From Knoxdaviesia capensis (lineage: Eukaryota; Ascomycota; Sordariomycetes; Microascales; Gondwanamycetaceae): a DNA stretch of 64,000 nucleotides. The DNA is taken from positions 1 through 64,000 of the forward strand of contig LNGK01000015.1 of assembly GCA_001510575.1 (NCBI GenBank), read 5' to 3'. The stretch's first letter is position 1, and each line of letters starts with the position of its first letter. The notes under the pieces are model-generated. The model saw only the letters and a program-made list of their open reading frames with translations. It searched no databases and was not told the origin of the DNA. The position numbers were made by a program, and so were the translations under genes. Shown here in pieces: positions 37,634 to 49,340 of the stretch.

Positions 37634-39703
37634 ATGGTTGCTGCCACCCCTGCTGCCGCTGCGTCCGGCGCCGGCTCGCTGTCCGCCAACGACAACATCC
37701 GCCGTTTCGCTGCTCCCAGCCGTCCGCTGAGCCCTCTCCCTGACCACGCCCTCTTCCACAACAAGACCAGATGCTTCGTCTACGGTCTGCAACCCAGAGC
37801 CGTGCAGGGCATGCTGGATTTTGACTTCATCTGCAAGCGGTCCACGCCTTCGGTTGCTGGCATCATCTACACCTTCGGTGGCCAGTTTGTGAGCAAGATG
37901 TACTGGGGAACTAGCGAGACTCTGCTGCCCGTTTACCAGGAGGTGTCCAAGGCCATGGCCAAGCACCCCGAGGTCGACGTAGTTGTCAACTTCGCCTCGT
38001 CGCGTAGTGTGTACAGCTCCACTCTGGAGCTGATGGAGTGCCCCCAGATCAAGACTATCGCCATTATTGCCGAAGGTGTTCCTGAGCGCGTAAGTCTTTT
38101 GCCCCCCCCCCTGCTGGAAGTTGTCGTATGCTCTGTTCCGGCTTGCTAATAGCCCTTGTATACAAACATCTAGCGTGCTCGTGAGATTGCCCACATTGCC
38201 CAGAAGAAGGGTGTCACCATCATTGGCCCCGCCACTGTTGGTGGAATCAAGCCGGGATGCTTCAAGATCGGTAACACTGGTGGTATGATGGACAACATTG
38301 TTGCCTCCAAGCTGTACCGCAAGGGCTCGGTTGGATATGTCTCCAAGTCTGGAGGTATGTCGAACGAGCTGAACAACATTGTCTCCCAGAACACCGACGG
38401 AGTGTACGAGGGTGTGGCCATTGGAGGTGATCGCTACCCCGGAACCACCTTCATCGATCACATGCTTCGCTACCAGGCCGACCCCGAGTGCAAGATCCTG
38501 CTGATGCTCGGTGAGGTTGGTGGTGTTGAGGAGTACAAGGTTATCGATGCCGTCAAGAAGGGCATCATCACCAAGCCTATTGTTGCCTGGGCCATTGGTA
38601 CCTGCGCCAGCATGTTCAAGACCGAGGTGCAGTTCGGTCACGCCGGTGCCTTTGCCAACTCTCAGCTCGAGACCGCTGTTGTGAAGAACCAGAAGATGCG
38701 CGAGGCCGGATTCTACGTGCCCGACACTTTCGAGGATCTCCCTGCCATGGTCAAGTCGGTTTACACCAAGCTTGTTAAGGACAAGACCATTGTTCCCCGC
38801 GCTGAGCCCATGGTCCCCAAGATCCCCATGGACTACCAGTGGGCCCAGGAGCTTGGCCTGATCCGCAAGCCTGCTGCCTTCATTTCCACCATTTCCGACG
38901 ATCGTGGCCAGGAGCTGTTGTACGCTGGCATGCCGATTTCGGATGTGTTCAAGGAGGATATTGGTATTGGTGGTGTCATGTCTCTGCTGTGGTTCCGCCG
39001 CCGCCTGCCTGAATACGCCTCCAAGTTCTTGGAGATGGTTCTCATGCTCACTGCCGACCACGGTCCGGCCGTGTCTGGTGCCATGAACACGATCATCACC
39101 ACCCGTGCTGGCAAGGATCTGATCTCTGCTCTGGTCAGCGGTCTCCTGACCATTGGCTCGCGTTTCGGTGGTGCTCTGGACGGTGCTGCCGAGGAGTTCA
39201 CCCGCGCCTTCGACAAGGGCCTGAGCCCCCGCGACTTCGTGGACAGCATGCGCAAAGCCAACAAGCTCATCCCCGGTATTGGCCACCGTATCAAGTCTCG
39301 CAACAACCCGGATCTGCGTGTCGAGCTCGTCAAGGACTACGTCCGCGCCAAGTTCCCCTCGCACAAGCTGCTTGATTATGCCCTGGCTGTCGAGACTGTG
39401 ACGACCTCGAAGAAGGATAACCTGATCCTGAACGTTGACGGCTGCATTGCTGTGTGCTTCGTTGACCTGATGCGCAACTGCGGTGCCTTCTCCGCCGATG
39501 AGGCTGAGGACTACCTGCGTATGGGTGTCCTGAATGGCCTGTTCGTGCTGGGCCGCTCGATCGGTCTGATTGCCCACTACCTCGACCAGAAGAGACTACG
39601 CACTGGCCTGTACCGTCACCCTTGGGATGATATCACCTACCTGCTCCCCAGCCTGCACACTGGACCTCCGGGTGCTGAGGGCAGAGTGGAGGTGCAGATG
39701 TAA
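37634..39703 (+). CDS. acl1: ATP-citrate lyase subunit 1 (CoA-binding / citryl-CoA lyase subunit)
   Basis: Exons 37634-38089 and 38174-39703 give 661 aa. The N-terminal part is a succinyl-CoA-synthetase-alpha-like CoA-binding domain (TKCFVYG-type start, VNFASSRSVYSSTLE, IIGPATVGGIKPG). The phosphorylated histidine is His308 in FGHAGAFA. The C-terminal part is a citrate-synthase-like lyase domain (ADHGPAVSGAMNTIITTRAG, LIPGIGHRIKS, LNVDGCIAV). It works with subunit 2. Third codon positions are strongly C-biased, suggesting high expression. That bias also leaves a 666-codon open frame on the opposite strand, which is a shadow. Confidence 0.97.
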
Positions 39704-40804
39704 GGTGCTTGTTTCTTTTAGCCTGCTAGACTTGGGTTTTGGGAGGAAAAAAAAAACGAAACCAAAAAAAACAAGAAAATTCTCAAACAAGATTCTCTTA
39801 TCTTCTTGACCTTTGCTGTTTGACGTGAAACGCTTTTATACTACTACGCCCTACCTCTTTTACTTCATAATGGACTGGATAGGGGACGGGATTGAGCAGG
39901 AGAGGACTTCCGTCTGGCTAGCAGATGTATCTCCGGGGGTTGTCTTCTTCATGTTCGGTTCCCTGGTTGCTTTTCTCATGTTGTTCAACCTCTTTACACA
40001 TTTTATATGATAAATATCTTTTAATTACCGACTTTGCTGTCCTTGCTACTGCTTAACTACAAGTGACTACATGTGAAAGCGGCTGCGGATCGTGGTGATG
40101 CCTGGTGGGTTGGACATTGCGCCGACTGATGGTGGTGGGATCTGAACTCCCGAAGCTGTAATATAATTTCCTATCTTTTGCAAGAATGAATCTCTGGATT
40201 CCCGTTTGTCTGATATGTTCCTTATTAAAGGACGGACAGCTCCTGGCTGGTTGAGGGGGCCAGAAGTATACAAGCAGGTGCCGGGTTTAGCCGATGTTCT
40301 GCCACGCATTGAGATTTTTATCGGGAGAGATTTTGGCGTGACATCCAAAAAGTGAAGGTCTTCCCAATTTTCCACGAAGTTGAGCAATCGACGACTGCGA
40401 TCAACATAAAAAAGCGAGTACTGAAGCAGATATTGAGCAGGTAAGACGAGATATACGCGGACATTTCCGGTCTGGTTGGGTTGTGGTGTGGTGTGGATGT
40501 GTGGGAAGAAAACGACTTCTTACTGATCCCGCGCGTTGGAATGATGCTAAGATAAAGATTCTCTTCTCTTCCTGCAGTTTACGGGACACGGCCGACGGAC
40601 CTGATCGGATCTACTGCAAACACGGACTCCAAAGTCTTGCGATTGGGGCAGCCATACATCTCTCTCTGACCTATTCTTCGACGCACACGCTGAGCGCGGA
40701 GTTACGGCACGAGGAGCGCGAGAACACACACAGCCAGCGGGACTCCATTTCCGACGCTTCGGCCGCACCCCCCGGACCAACACACACACACGCACACACC
40801 CGCG
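39704..40804. other. Intergenic, acl1 3' flank / uL30m promoter
   Basis: This 1.1-kb spacer ends in a CA-rich stretch (ACACACACACGCACACACC, about 40781-40800) directly before the uL30m start. A 106-codon open frame on the minus strand (40067-40387) has no recognised relatives. Confidence 0.5.
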
Positions 40805-41080
40805 ATGTCCTTCTTCCGGGTCACGCTCCACCGCTCGGCGATCGGGCTGCCGCGGCGCACGCGCGGCGTGCTGGGCGCGCTGGGGCTGAAGAAGCGCGCG
40901 AAGACGGTGTTCCACCCGGTGTCGGCCAGCGCGGCCGGCATGATCATGAGCGTGAAGGAGCTGGTGCGCGTCGAGGAGGTGGGCGCCGCCATGACGGCGC
41001 GCGAGGTGCGGGCGTCGCGGGCGCCGGACCGCGGGTTTTACGTGGAGAGTCGTGGACGGGCGGGGCCGGCGGCGCCGTGA
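40805..41080 (+). CDS. mrpl33: Mitochondrial ribosomal protein uL30m
   Basis: A single exon of 91 aa. The sequence FFRVTLHRSAIGLPRRTRG followed by LGLKKR and SVKELVRVEEV matches the L30 fold of the bacterial-type large subunit protein, and the length is close to the 86-aa yeast Mrpl33. It acts in the mitochondrial large ribosomal subunit. The Arg-rich start may itself serve as targeting signal. Local GC is very high. The ATG follows a CA repeat with no in-frame upstream start. Confidence 0.9.
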   Translation: MSFFRVTLHRSAIGLPRRTRGVLGALGLKKRAKTVFHPVSASAAGMIMSVKELVRVEEVGAAMTAREVRASRAPDRGFYVESRGRAGPAAP

Positions 41081-41717
41081 GTTGTGCGGACGCCGCGGCC
41101 AGAGAGAGAAAGAAGGAAGGGGAGGGGCATGAGGATGGGCTTGGTGATTTGTACGTTGTGTATTATATGGCATGTCCTTCCGAGGCATTGCGAGATCATT
41201 TGAACTTTTTCGGCGGAGTGTATTCATAGAAAAAAAGACGTTTTCTTTTGAAACCCTTTTTCCCCTTTTCAACCACATCGATACCAAAAGAAAAGAAACA
41301 TGCTGGTGAATGCCGGACGTAGATACCTAACATACGATAAAAAAGAGATATACAGACACCAAAAACCAAGAGAGAAGAATACACCAAAGATGACGGGCGA
41401 AGGGGGATGAACACAACCGAGAGAAGCGAAAAAAAAAAAAAAAACCGACACCCACAAACGAGAAACGTAACCGTAAACTCCATTGAATTGATTAACCGAG
41501 CAGCAGAAAAGAGAACTATAAAGGACGAAGATGCCGGCATGTGTCAAGCTTAGTCGCAAGATCTAGAAAGAAGAGAAAAAAAAAAGAGCCGGGAGGTGAT
41601 GGTAGAGAAAGACTGAAGAGAGCGAGAAGATGAAGAGCGCCCGCGCGGCAATGCACGGCGGGCTGAGCTTCACTTGAAGAAGCCGGGGTCCATGGGAATG
41701 TGCGACGAGGAGTCCTC
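41081..41717. other. Convergent intergenic spacer
   Basis: These 637 bp lie between the 3' ends of uL30m and eaf3. They contain A-rich homopolymer runs near 41430 and 41575 and no gene. Confidence 0.55.
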
Positions 41718-42947
41718 CTAGAACCCCTTGGCACGGTCGATGTACTCCTGCGACTGGGTCTCGTACTCGGCGACGAAGTACTCCGAGGCGTTCTTGGCGA
41801 GCCACGCGGTGAACTTGAGGAGCTCCTCGCGCAGCCGCGAGACGGACTGCTGGTCCATATTCGTTTGCGCGATCAGCTCGGGGAGGGAGACTACAGGCAG
41901 GCAGTGGTTAGGACGGCCGAGTAAAAGACAGACGGTAAGGAGTTTGGGGGCTGGGGGGGGAGTGCGTACCAAGGAGGCGGCAGAAGTGCTCGGCGCCGTA
42001 GGTGTCGCACGGGCCCTTGTGGCCGTCATCGGGCGACCGCTCCCACAACCGCAGGATTTCGTGGTACTGCGGGCGCTCGAACCTGAAAGCGAAGGAGAGG
42101 GAGTTAGAAACACGATTGAAGAAGAAGGCGAGTTTCATGGATAGCCGTGACGTGACACATACCGGTACAGCAGGATGCGACCGAGAGCCTTCTCGAAGTA
42201 CTCCCGCAGGCCGGCCACGACCTCCTCCAGGATATCCAGGCGCGCGGAGCCAGCGGGGCGGTTGGGCCGCTCGAACGCCAGGTAGTCCGTGAGCACGGCG
42301 TCGACGGGGTGGGGGTGGGGGAGCGGGACGAGCGTGTTGTTCTTGGTGATGTTCTCCCAGTCATCCACCAGCAGGGCCTTGATGTTATCCGACACGGGGA
42401 TCTTGATCGACGGGCGCGAGTGGAACGCGTCCTCCTGCTCGAGGTCGTAGTCGCGCGCGCGCCGCGGGCCACGGCCGCTGTGCGTGGCCGCACCACCGCC
42501 GCCGCCGCCGCCACCGCCGCCGTGGCGCTCTTCACTACCGCGCGCACTATCGACGCCGTTGGCAGCCGCCAGTCCAGCGTGCGCGGCAGCGTTCGCGGGG
42601 GCGGCGCCACCCGCACCGGATGCAGCCGCCGACCCGGCGGCGGCGGCAGCAGCCTTGGCCTTGGCCTTGGACGACTTCTGCGTGAGGCTGCGCACCTGGG
42701 CCTGCAGCTGGGCGGCCAGCTCGCGGTTCTCGTCGGTGAACTTGCGGATGCGGTCGGCGGCCACCCAGTCGTCCCACGTGTTCTTCCAGCCCTTGTAGTG
42801 GATCTTGAAGGTGTAGCCGTCGCCGCCGGCGTCAGCCTTCTGCACGTCAAGGATCTTGGCCTCGTAGAGCATTTCGTGGTGGAAGCAGAGCACGCGCTCG
42901 TCTTTGGCGAACAGCGGGCCGGCCGCGGCGTGACGCGACGGGGCCAT
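41718..42947 (-). CDS. eaf3: Chromatin modification-related protein Eaf3 (MRG family)
   Basis: Exons 42947-42163, 42082-41970 and 41890-41718 give 356 aa. A chromo-barrel domain covers about residues 12-72 (RVLCFHHEMLYEAKILDV, HYKGWKNTWDDWV). A long Ala/Lys/Gly linker follows, including a run of ten Gly (about 130-140) coded by GCC/GCG-type repeats. The MRG domain runs from about residue 175 (IPVSDNIKALLVDDWE) to the end (LPELIAQTNMD, FVAEYETQSQEYIDRAKGF). Eaf3 reads H3K36 methylation and is shared by the NuA4 acetyltransferase and Rpd3S deacetylase complexes in the nucleus. The retrotransposon inserted 876 bp upstream of its start codon. Confidence 0.95.
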
Positions 42948-43817
42948 GGTGGCAAGAAAAGCGTATGCAAGTGGGCAGAAGGGGAAAAAATGAAGAGATT
43001 TCCGGAGGCGGAGAGAAAATCAGGGGCAGCGAAGTGGAGGAGTCAACGGAGAAGTCAAGGGAATTAACGATGTAAGAGGCAAGAAAGTGAAAGAAGCAGT
43101 GCAAGTGGGAGGAGAACAGGAAGAAAAAACTTGAATTGGGGAGAGCGATCTGAGAAATGGGAAAGGCGAGGAATGCTAGGAATCAGGACACAAGCGGAAT
43201 GAAAAGAAGAGAGAATCGGGGCGAATTGAGTGTGACTGTAGAAAGAGTGCTGAGAGCGGAAGATAGAGAGTGACGATGGAGTGACAAGTTGACTGGGCAG
43301 ATTCAGGGACCACAGGGACCAAGTTGCGCAAACGCGAGTTCGTGATAGTGGGTAAACCCCGGGTAATTGAGCACTTGGACGTTCGAGCGGGAAAGTTGAG
43401 AACGCGAAGAATGGTGTGACTCGCGAGGAAATGAAGACGAGACGAGAAAAAAAATACCCCGCGAGTGATTCTGACGTGGAAGCAGTCGGTTTTCGGAATT
43501 GTCGAAGCGGTTGAATGGAGATGAAGAGAAGGGAGGAAGAAGAAAAGGAGGAAGATAGGAAGAAAGGATGGTGGGGTGTGTGGTTATCTGGCGGGCTGTT
43601 CTGAAGAGATTGCGAGAGAGAGAGAGAGAGAAGATCACGTTGAGATATGGCGCGGGTGCCGGACCGGGCTGTTACTGGCCTGACTCGGCACGAGTGCTTC
43701 GCTATCACGACTACAGTATTCGGAACGAAGCCAAGATTCATCTGAATTTTCTACGGTTGTCTGTTCATTCCGTATTCACTCCAGTGCCACCCATTGAATA
43801 CTGGTGATGCGTCTGAA
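42948..43817 (-). promoter_or_regulatory. eaf3 upstream region, CT-rich on the minus strand
   Basis: This 870-bp region is strongly CT-rich on the coding strand of eaf3 and holds a GA repeat at 43613-43633. A 225-codon minus-strand frame is a by-product of that composition. The retrotransposon target site abuts its outer edge. Confidence 0.55.
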
Positions 43818-43822
43818 GGAGA
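43818..43822. repeat. Target-site duplication GGAGA (left)
   Basis: Five bases directly outside the left LTR, identical to 50994-50998. Five-base duplications are typical of LTR-retrotransposon integration. Confidence 0.93.
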
Positions 43823-43975
43823 TGCGGCAGTATATGGCACTCTCACATGAGCACTGTCACGTGCCATGTCATGCTCAGATCAGGTGATGAGCCTGCGGTG
43901 TTTATCTAGGACTCCGCCTAGCTATATACCGCTAGTTAGATATATAGAAGAATTAATATATAATTAGATGCTATA
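43823..43975 (+). repeat. Left LTR (153 bp), outer part clean, inner part RIP-mutated
   Basis: Starts TG and ends TA (CA before mutation). It aligns without gaps to 50841-50993. LTR positions 1-78 keep C/G at every informative CpA/TpG site. From position 103 (43925) onward it carries T where the right LTR has C, at eight sites. Confidence 0.95.
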
Positions 43976-46189
43976 GTTATAAGCCTAAATAGATTTTCTT
44001 TTATTTAAATACTCTACTCCTTCGAGATTTATATTAGTATCTAGAAACTTCCCGTTAACGATAAGTTATTAATTTTTTTTTTACTTAAATATCTAACTTT
44101 TAAGTTATTTTATCTAGTTATCTTATTCTTAAATAATTACTTTATCTATACGCGATATCCTCTTACGTCCCTAACGCTCTATAGGCTACGCCTGCCGTAT
44201 CCTCTACGCTTCTGAAGCTTTTATCTTCTAATAAGTAGTTCCCGTAGATCGATACTATAGAAGCTTAGTTAGCTTAGTATAGCGTCTAGTAGTATATTAA
44301 CCCTAATAGGGACCTAAACGTATACGCGCTAGCTATTAACCCTCCTATTACTTAAATACGTAAGGAAGTATATAACTAGGCCGTTACCGATTATCTATAT
44401 ATCGAAGCGGAGTATGCGTCTAAGCTAGTATATTATAAATTTATCTATAAGGTCGTTTATAAAAGTCTCGAGTCTAACGTTAGGCTCGCGTCTTCCTAGG
44501 TAAGCCCTAATCTAACGTATACTATACTCCTAGATATAATACGTATTTCGTTAACGGACCTTACGTACGCTAAGGCGTTCGATTCCTATCCCTAGGGTAT
44601 AAGCGACTATATCCCGCGATATATACTCTCGTACCTTCGCGAAGTATATAGTTAAAACGCGACCGAGGACGTACTAAGTATTTTTAATATTTATCGTACG
44701 GTCCTTACCGTAGCTAGAACCGTTAGCGACTTAGTCCGTTAAGTTAAGTCCTAGCGAATAATCTAAGCGCGTTTTTATACGCTATATCTTTAGCTTATTC
44801 GAGATAGTTAAGTTATACTATAAGACCTAATCGATATTCTTAATAGTAGTATAGACCTAGAATTTAGTAAATATTTATCTAATAAATTTCCTATCCGCTA
44901 AGTTAAGCTTAATTTTAATCTCGATAATATCTCTTATACGCTTATTATACGTCTTATAGATACTCGTATAAGCTCTAACGTCGCTATAGCTACTACTAGT
45001 TAAGCGGGTAGTTAGTAGCCGTTCCTAGCTACCTCTTCTACGCTAATTAAGTGTTTCTACGTCTTAGAAGTAACTTATTTCTTTAATTTTCGATATTACT
45101 TCGCTTTCTATCGTATAATAAGCGAATACGTTATAGTAAAGACCCCTTTATATAAGCTTACCTCTATAGTCCGTCTTACTTTTAAGCGGTAGGAAGGCTT
45201 AGATATACTCTAAGTTATAAGTCGTTAATTAAAACGCCTTATCCCCGCTAAGTACTCGTCTAAGCCCTCTAAGTAGTAGAGTAATTCTAAGAGAGGTAAT
45301 TCCCGAGGTCGTAGTAACCGCTCGACCTTATAGAGGGCTTCTACTTCTTTTTCTTTAACGAGTATAACGCCTACCCTACTTATTCCCTCCTCTAATACTA
45401 TACTTAACGATAAGTATTAAGTAGGAGCTATTATTTTTTAGCTTATACCTAAGTAAGCTATAGTTTTATTTACTACTTACTTAAGCGGTAATTCGCGTTT
45501 CCGTAACTCTATTATCCTTAATAATAGTTCTACGCTATATATTATTAACGATATTAATCTCCTAACTAAAGTTATTCGTATAAAGCTAGGTAAGGCTATC
45601 TATACTAGTCCTAGCTCTTTTCCGATCGCGGCTTAGGGTAAGCGCGTACTCGCTAGTTATTTTAAGCTTCCCTCTAGTAAGGTAGCTAACCTATATTTAA
45701 ATAGGGTTACTCTCGTTAAGGGTTTTTATCTTAATATAGTTAGTTAAAAGATACTTTGCGTAAACGGAGTATAGTATAACGGCTTTAACGATACCTTATA
45801 TACTACTTACTTAGGGGTACCTACCGTTATTAAAGAGCTCCCTTTTAATAGTAATCTACTCTATATAGAGAGAGTAGATAATATATTACTAGTAGGCGCT
45901 ATCTATTATATATCGCTCGCTAATATTACTTATAATTTAGAGCCTTTACTAGTTTATCTCTTAAGCTAATATAAGAGTACGATTCCTTATAATATAATTA
46001 CTACTATTTAGTATTTACGTACTAGTTATATAAGTAAAACTACGCTTAAATATATTCTTAAGTAAATTAACGTTAAGCTATCTAATAACGCGCCGAAGCT
46101 TCTAGAATATACTTCGTATACTCTATCTAGCGCTATATAAGTAATTAACTATTTACTTACTATATATAAGGCCGTAAGATTATTTAAGC

Positions 46190-46560
46190 GTTTAGGCGTT
46201 AATCTTTTCTATCTACTTATTAGCGGTAGATATAATTAAGTATAAATCTAAGTAAACGAATTTTTAGGGTTCGTAGCGGTATTTCTTTAGGTATTAAAGA
46301 CCGTACCTAAGTCTATCTCTAATACTAAGGCGTTCGTAACGCGTATTAAGCGTTAGTTTAGTATTCCTATTATTTATATTTATATAGATAATAAAGCTAA
46401 TATAGTTAATAAAGAAGGTTTTACTTAATCTTTATAGTAAACGTTCGCTAAAAATAATAGTATTATCCTTAAGTACTTTCTACCGCGTACTTACGAGCCT
46501 AACGGGCTTACTAAGCGAGTAAGCTAACTTATCTTTAATAAATATATAAAAATACTTATA
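46190..46560 (+). pseudogene. Integrase core remnant
   Basis: The in-frame translation includes RIKR, IIYIYIDNKANIVN and EPNGLTKR. These correspond to the second Asp and the catalytic Glu region of copia integrases, and several stops interrupt them. Confidence 0.7.
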
Positions 46561-48180
46561 GGTTCTTAACTACTAAGTAAACTCCTTAGCGAGACTATCT
46601 ACGTTACTATATATCTATATAATATAACGCCGATTTAGCGTTACTCCTAACGCTCGCTAAATTAGATACTATCGTCTTAGCTCGTTACCTATTATATATT
46701 ATATACTTCCTCTCCCTTAAAACGCTTTAAAGAGTATATAGTATATCTCGCTAATAACTAACGTAACGTCTACGCGTACGGCTATAGAGCCTATCTTCTT
46801 TAGGCGCGCTAGGAACTCGGATAGGATCGCTACTAGTATAAGGCTTCCCTTTATACGTATATTAGCTATTTAATTAGCTATATTATATATAATATCTTTT
46901 AAATCTAGATCCCCGTTCTTAATAAGGTTATTAGTACGCGTAACGTCCGTTTTAACGAGCGCCTTTTCTACGATAAGATTACGCCTTAAGAAGAGTATTC
47001 GCTAGCTGAAGCTCTTAAGCTTACTTAGATTTTAGAGATCCTTAACCTCTACTCTTAAGTAGATTCCCTACTTTTCTTTAAATATATTAATAAGGGCGTC
47101 TAGTACTCTAAAAGACTTCCCGTACTATTATTTAATTAGATATTAGTTTCTTAGCTAGCCTTATCTAAGGTAGTTAATAACTAGACTACTACTTCTTAGC
47201 GTTTATCTACGCTAGAAGTAAACCTCTTATTAAGATAAGGCCTATAGTACCCTTTAACGCTATATACGCTATACGTTATAGTTTATCCCCTAGCCTCGTC
47301 TTCTATACCTTTAGGGGTATACGCCTCCTTAGTTAGGAACTCTATTAAGCGTACCCTTAGCCTAGCGTCTTCTATAGGTATTATAATAATACCTTAGTTT
47401 ACGTAATCTATACTTTTAGTTATTTTAAAGCTTAAATACCCTCGTATATATACTCTATCGGAATCTCCCGATATAAGACTAGTTACCGATACTAATTACG
47501 TTAACGATATTATTACTTCGCTAGATATCGCTAGGGATTCCCTCGCTACCTAAGCGAATTCCTTAGTTACTAAGGAAAGGCCTACTAAGTCTCCGATACT
47601 TATTTCTTTAGACTAAGCTCTTTCGGCGCCGGTAGCGGACGTAAATAAGTAGGCCTTATAGCCTAATTAGCGCTAGTCGTTACTACTAAGTAGTTAGACC
47701 TTTTCTATTACTTTATCCGCTAAGCCTCTAATACTCGTTCCTTTAGAATAAGCTCGCGTAGTATTAATAGAGAACGCGCCCGAGCTCCCCGCTTAGCGTT
47801 AGTTACTACCGCGAAATAGGCGTCCCCTTACTAAGTACGTTAACTTAGTAGCTATTAAAGCTACTAAGTTACTACTTAGTATAAAAGATCGCGCCTATAT
47901 TTTCCCGCTTAAGGAGTATAGCTTACTACCTTACTCGGACTTACGGGAGTTCTTTAAGCCGCTATACGCTTCCTTTACTATAGTAGCCTCTTTTAAAGTC
48001 CGCCCTCTATATATTCGCGCCCTAAAGCCTAAATCCTAACGTAGAATATTAGCTTATCTATATAATAAAGAATTTCTTAAGGCTAGCTAGTCTAAGATAA
48101 CCTCGCTAGAGAATAAAAGTACGTAAGAAGTAATCCCTCGCCTAAGTAACTAGCGTATTATTCTAACTAAATAGGTTTAG

Positions 48181-48640
48181 AAATATAAGCTCGACGAGGA
48201 CGGTAAGATTACGCGTTTTAAAGCTCGATATATAGTATAAGGTAACTAGTAAGAAGCGTCTACGCTTAATACGTATATAGCGATACTCGCTACGCGTTTA
48301 CTTCGCTTATTCCTTACGTTTACTACTTTTTTTAACCTCGAGCTTCTATAGTTTAATATTTCTAATACTTTTCTAAATACCTCTCTAGAGGATACCGGTT
48401 TAGAGATTTACGTTTAGCTACCGGAACCCCTCTATAAGCGTTACCCTAGTTACGTCGCTCTCCTAAAGCGCGCCTTTTACGGCCTAAGCGAGTCCCCGAT
48501 TCTTTAGTTCGATACGCTTTCTAAGGAATTTAAGTCTCTAGGCCTTATTCGCTCTACGTAGGATCCCTACTAATAAATAAACTCGCGTAAGACTATCTAT
48601 TTCCTTATCTACGTAGACGATATCCTTATTAGTTATACTC
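48181..48640 (+). pseudogene. Reverse transcriptase remnant
   Basis: The translation from 48181 reads KYKLDEDGKITRFKARYIV, later FLNTSLED and FLIYVDDILI. This is a copia-type RT with the YVDD catalytic box intact at about 48610-48621. At least eight stop codons interrupt this segment. Confidence 0.9.
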
Positions 48641-49159
48641 CTAACTTACGGGATAAATACGAAGCTATACTTAAGTAACTTTCCTTACGCTTTAATATAC
48701 GTAGAGAGAAGTCCGCCGCGTTCTTCCTAGGTATTCGTATAATCCGTAATAGAGCGACTTAGCGCCTCTAGCTATCTTATAACGCCTATATTAAGAAGAT
48801 TAGACGTCGTTTTAATCTAGATACTAGCTAGGATCCTTACCTATATCCTATATCCTACCCGCTATATTCTAATAAGTCTTTATAAGCTTATACTAAGCTC
48901 TTTCTCGAAAAGGTTAACTTAATTCTCTATATAGCTATTACTTTATAACTAGATATCGTATTCGTAGCTTCTAACCTTACTTAGTTTACTTATAACTTAG
49001 GCCTAGAATATATAGCTACTACTAACTAGGTTATTCGATACCTATATAGTAAGCGTTTCCTCGCGATCTACTACTCTACTACTAACCTTATAGGGGGTAA
49101 GTTACCTACTATCGATATCCTAGTTAAGTAGCTTTATAGTAAAATAAATCTCTCTATAC

Positions 49160-49340
49160 TTATATATAGCGATACTTTATTCGCTAACGTACTAGATACT
49201 AGACGGTTATCTAACGGCTTTCTAATTACTATACTTAGTAGCCCTATTATATAGAAGGCTATTAAATAGCTAACCGTTACTATATTAATAATAGAAGCTA
49301 AGCTTCTAGCTCTAAGCCTAATAACCTACGAGGGTATTAC
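49160..49340 (+). pseudogene. RNase H remnant
   Basis: An in-frame SDTLFANVLDTRRLSNGF segment followed by EAKLLALSLITYEG matches the copia RNase H signature with its Asp and Glu positions. A RIP-type TAG lies between them. Confidence 0.8.

Noticed and set aside
37577..39577. 666-codon open frame on the minus strand
   Set aside because: It lies exactly antisense to acl1 and arises from that gene's codon bias; it shows no family features of its own.
40067..40387. 106-codon minus-strand frame between acl1 and uL30m
   Set aside because: Could be a small orphan gene but I see no supporting motif, splice context or family; left unannotated.
42104..42970. 288-codon Arg/Pro-rich minus-strand frame and 252-codon plus-strand frame
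   Set aside because: Both overlap eaf3 exon 1 in other frames; the high GC of the Ala/Gly linker keeps all frames open.
43064..43741. 225-codon Ser-rich minus-strand frame upstream of eaf3
   Set aside because: A product of the CT-rich leader; no conserved features.
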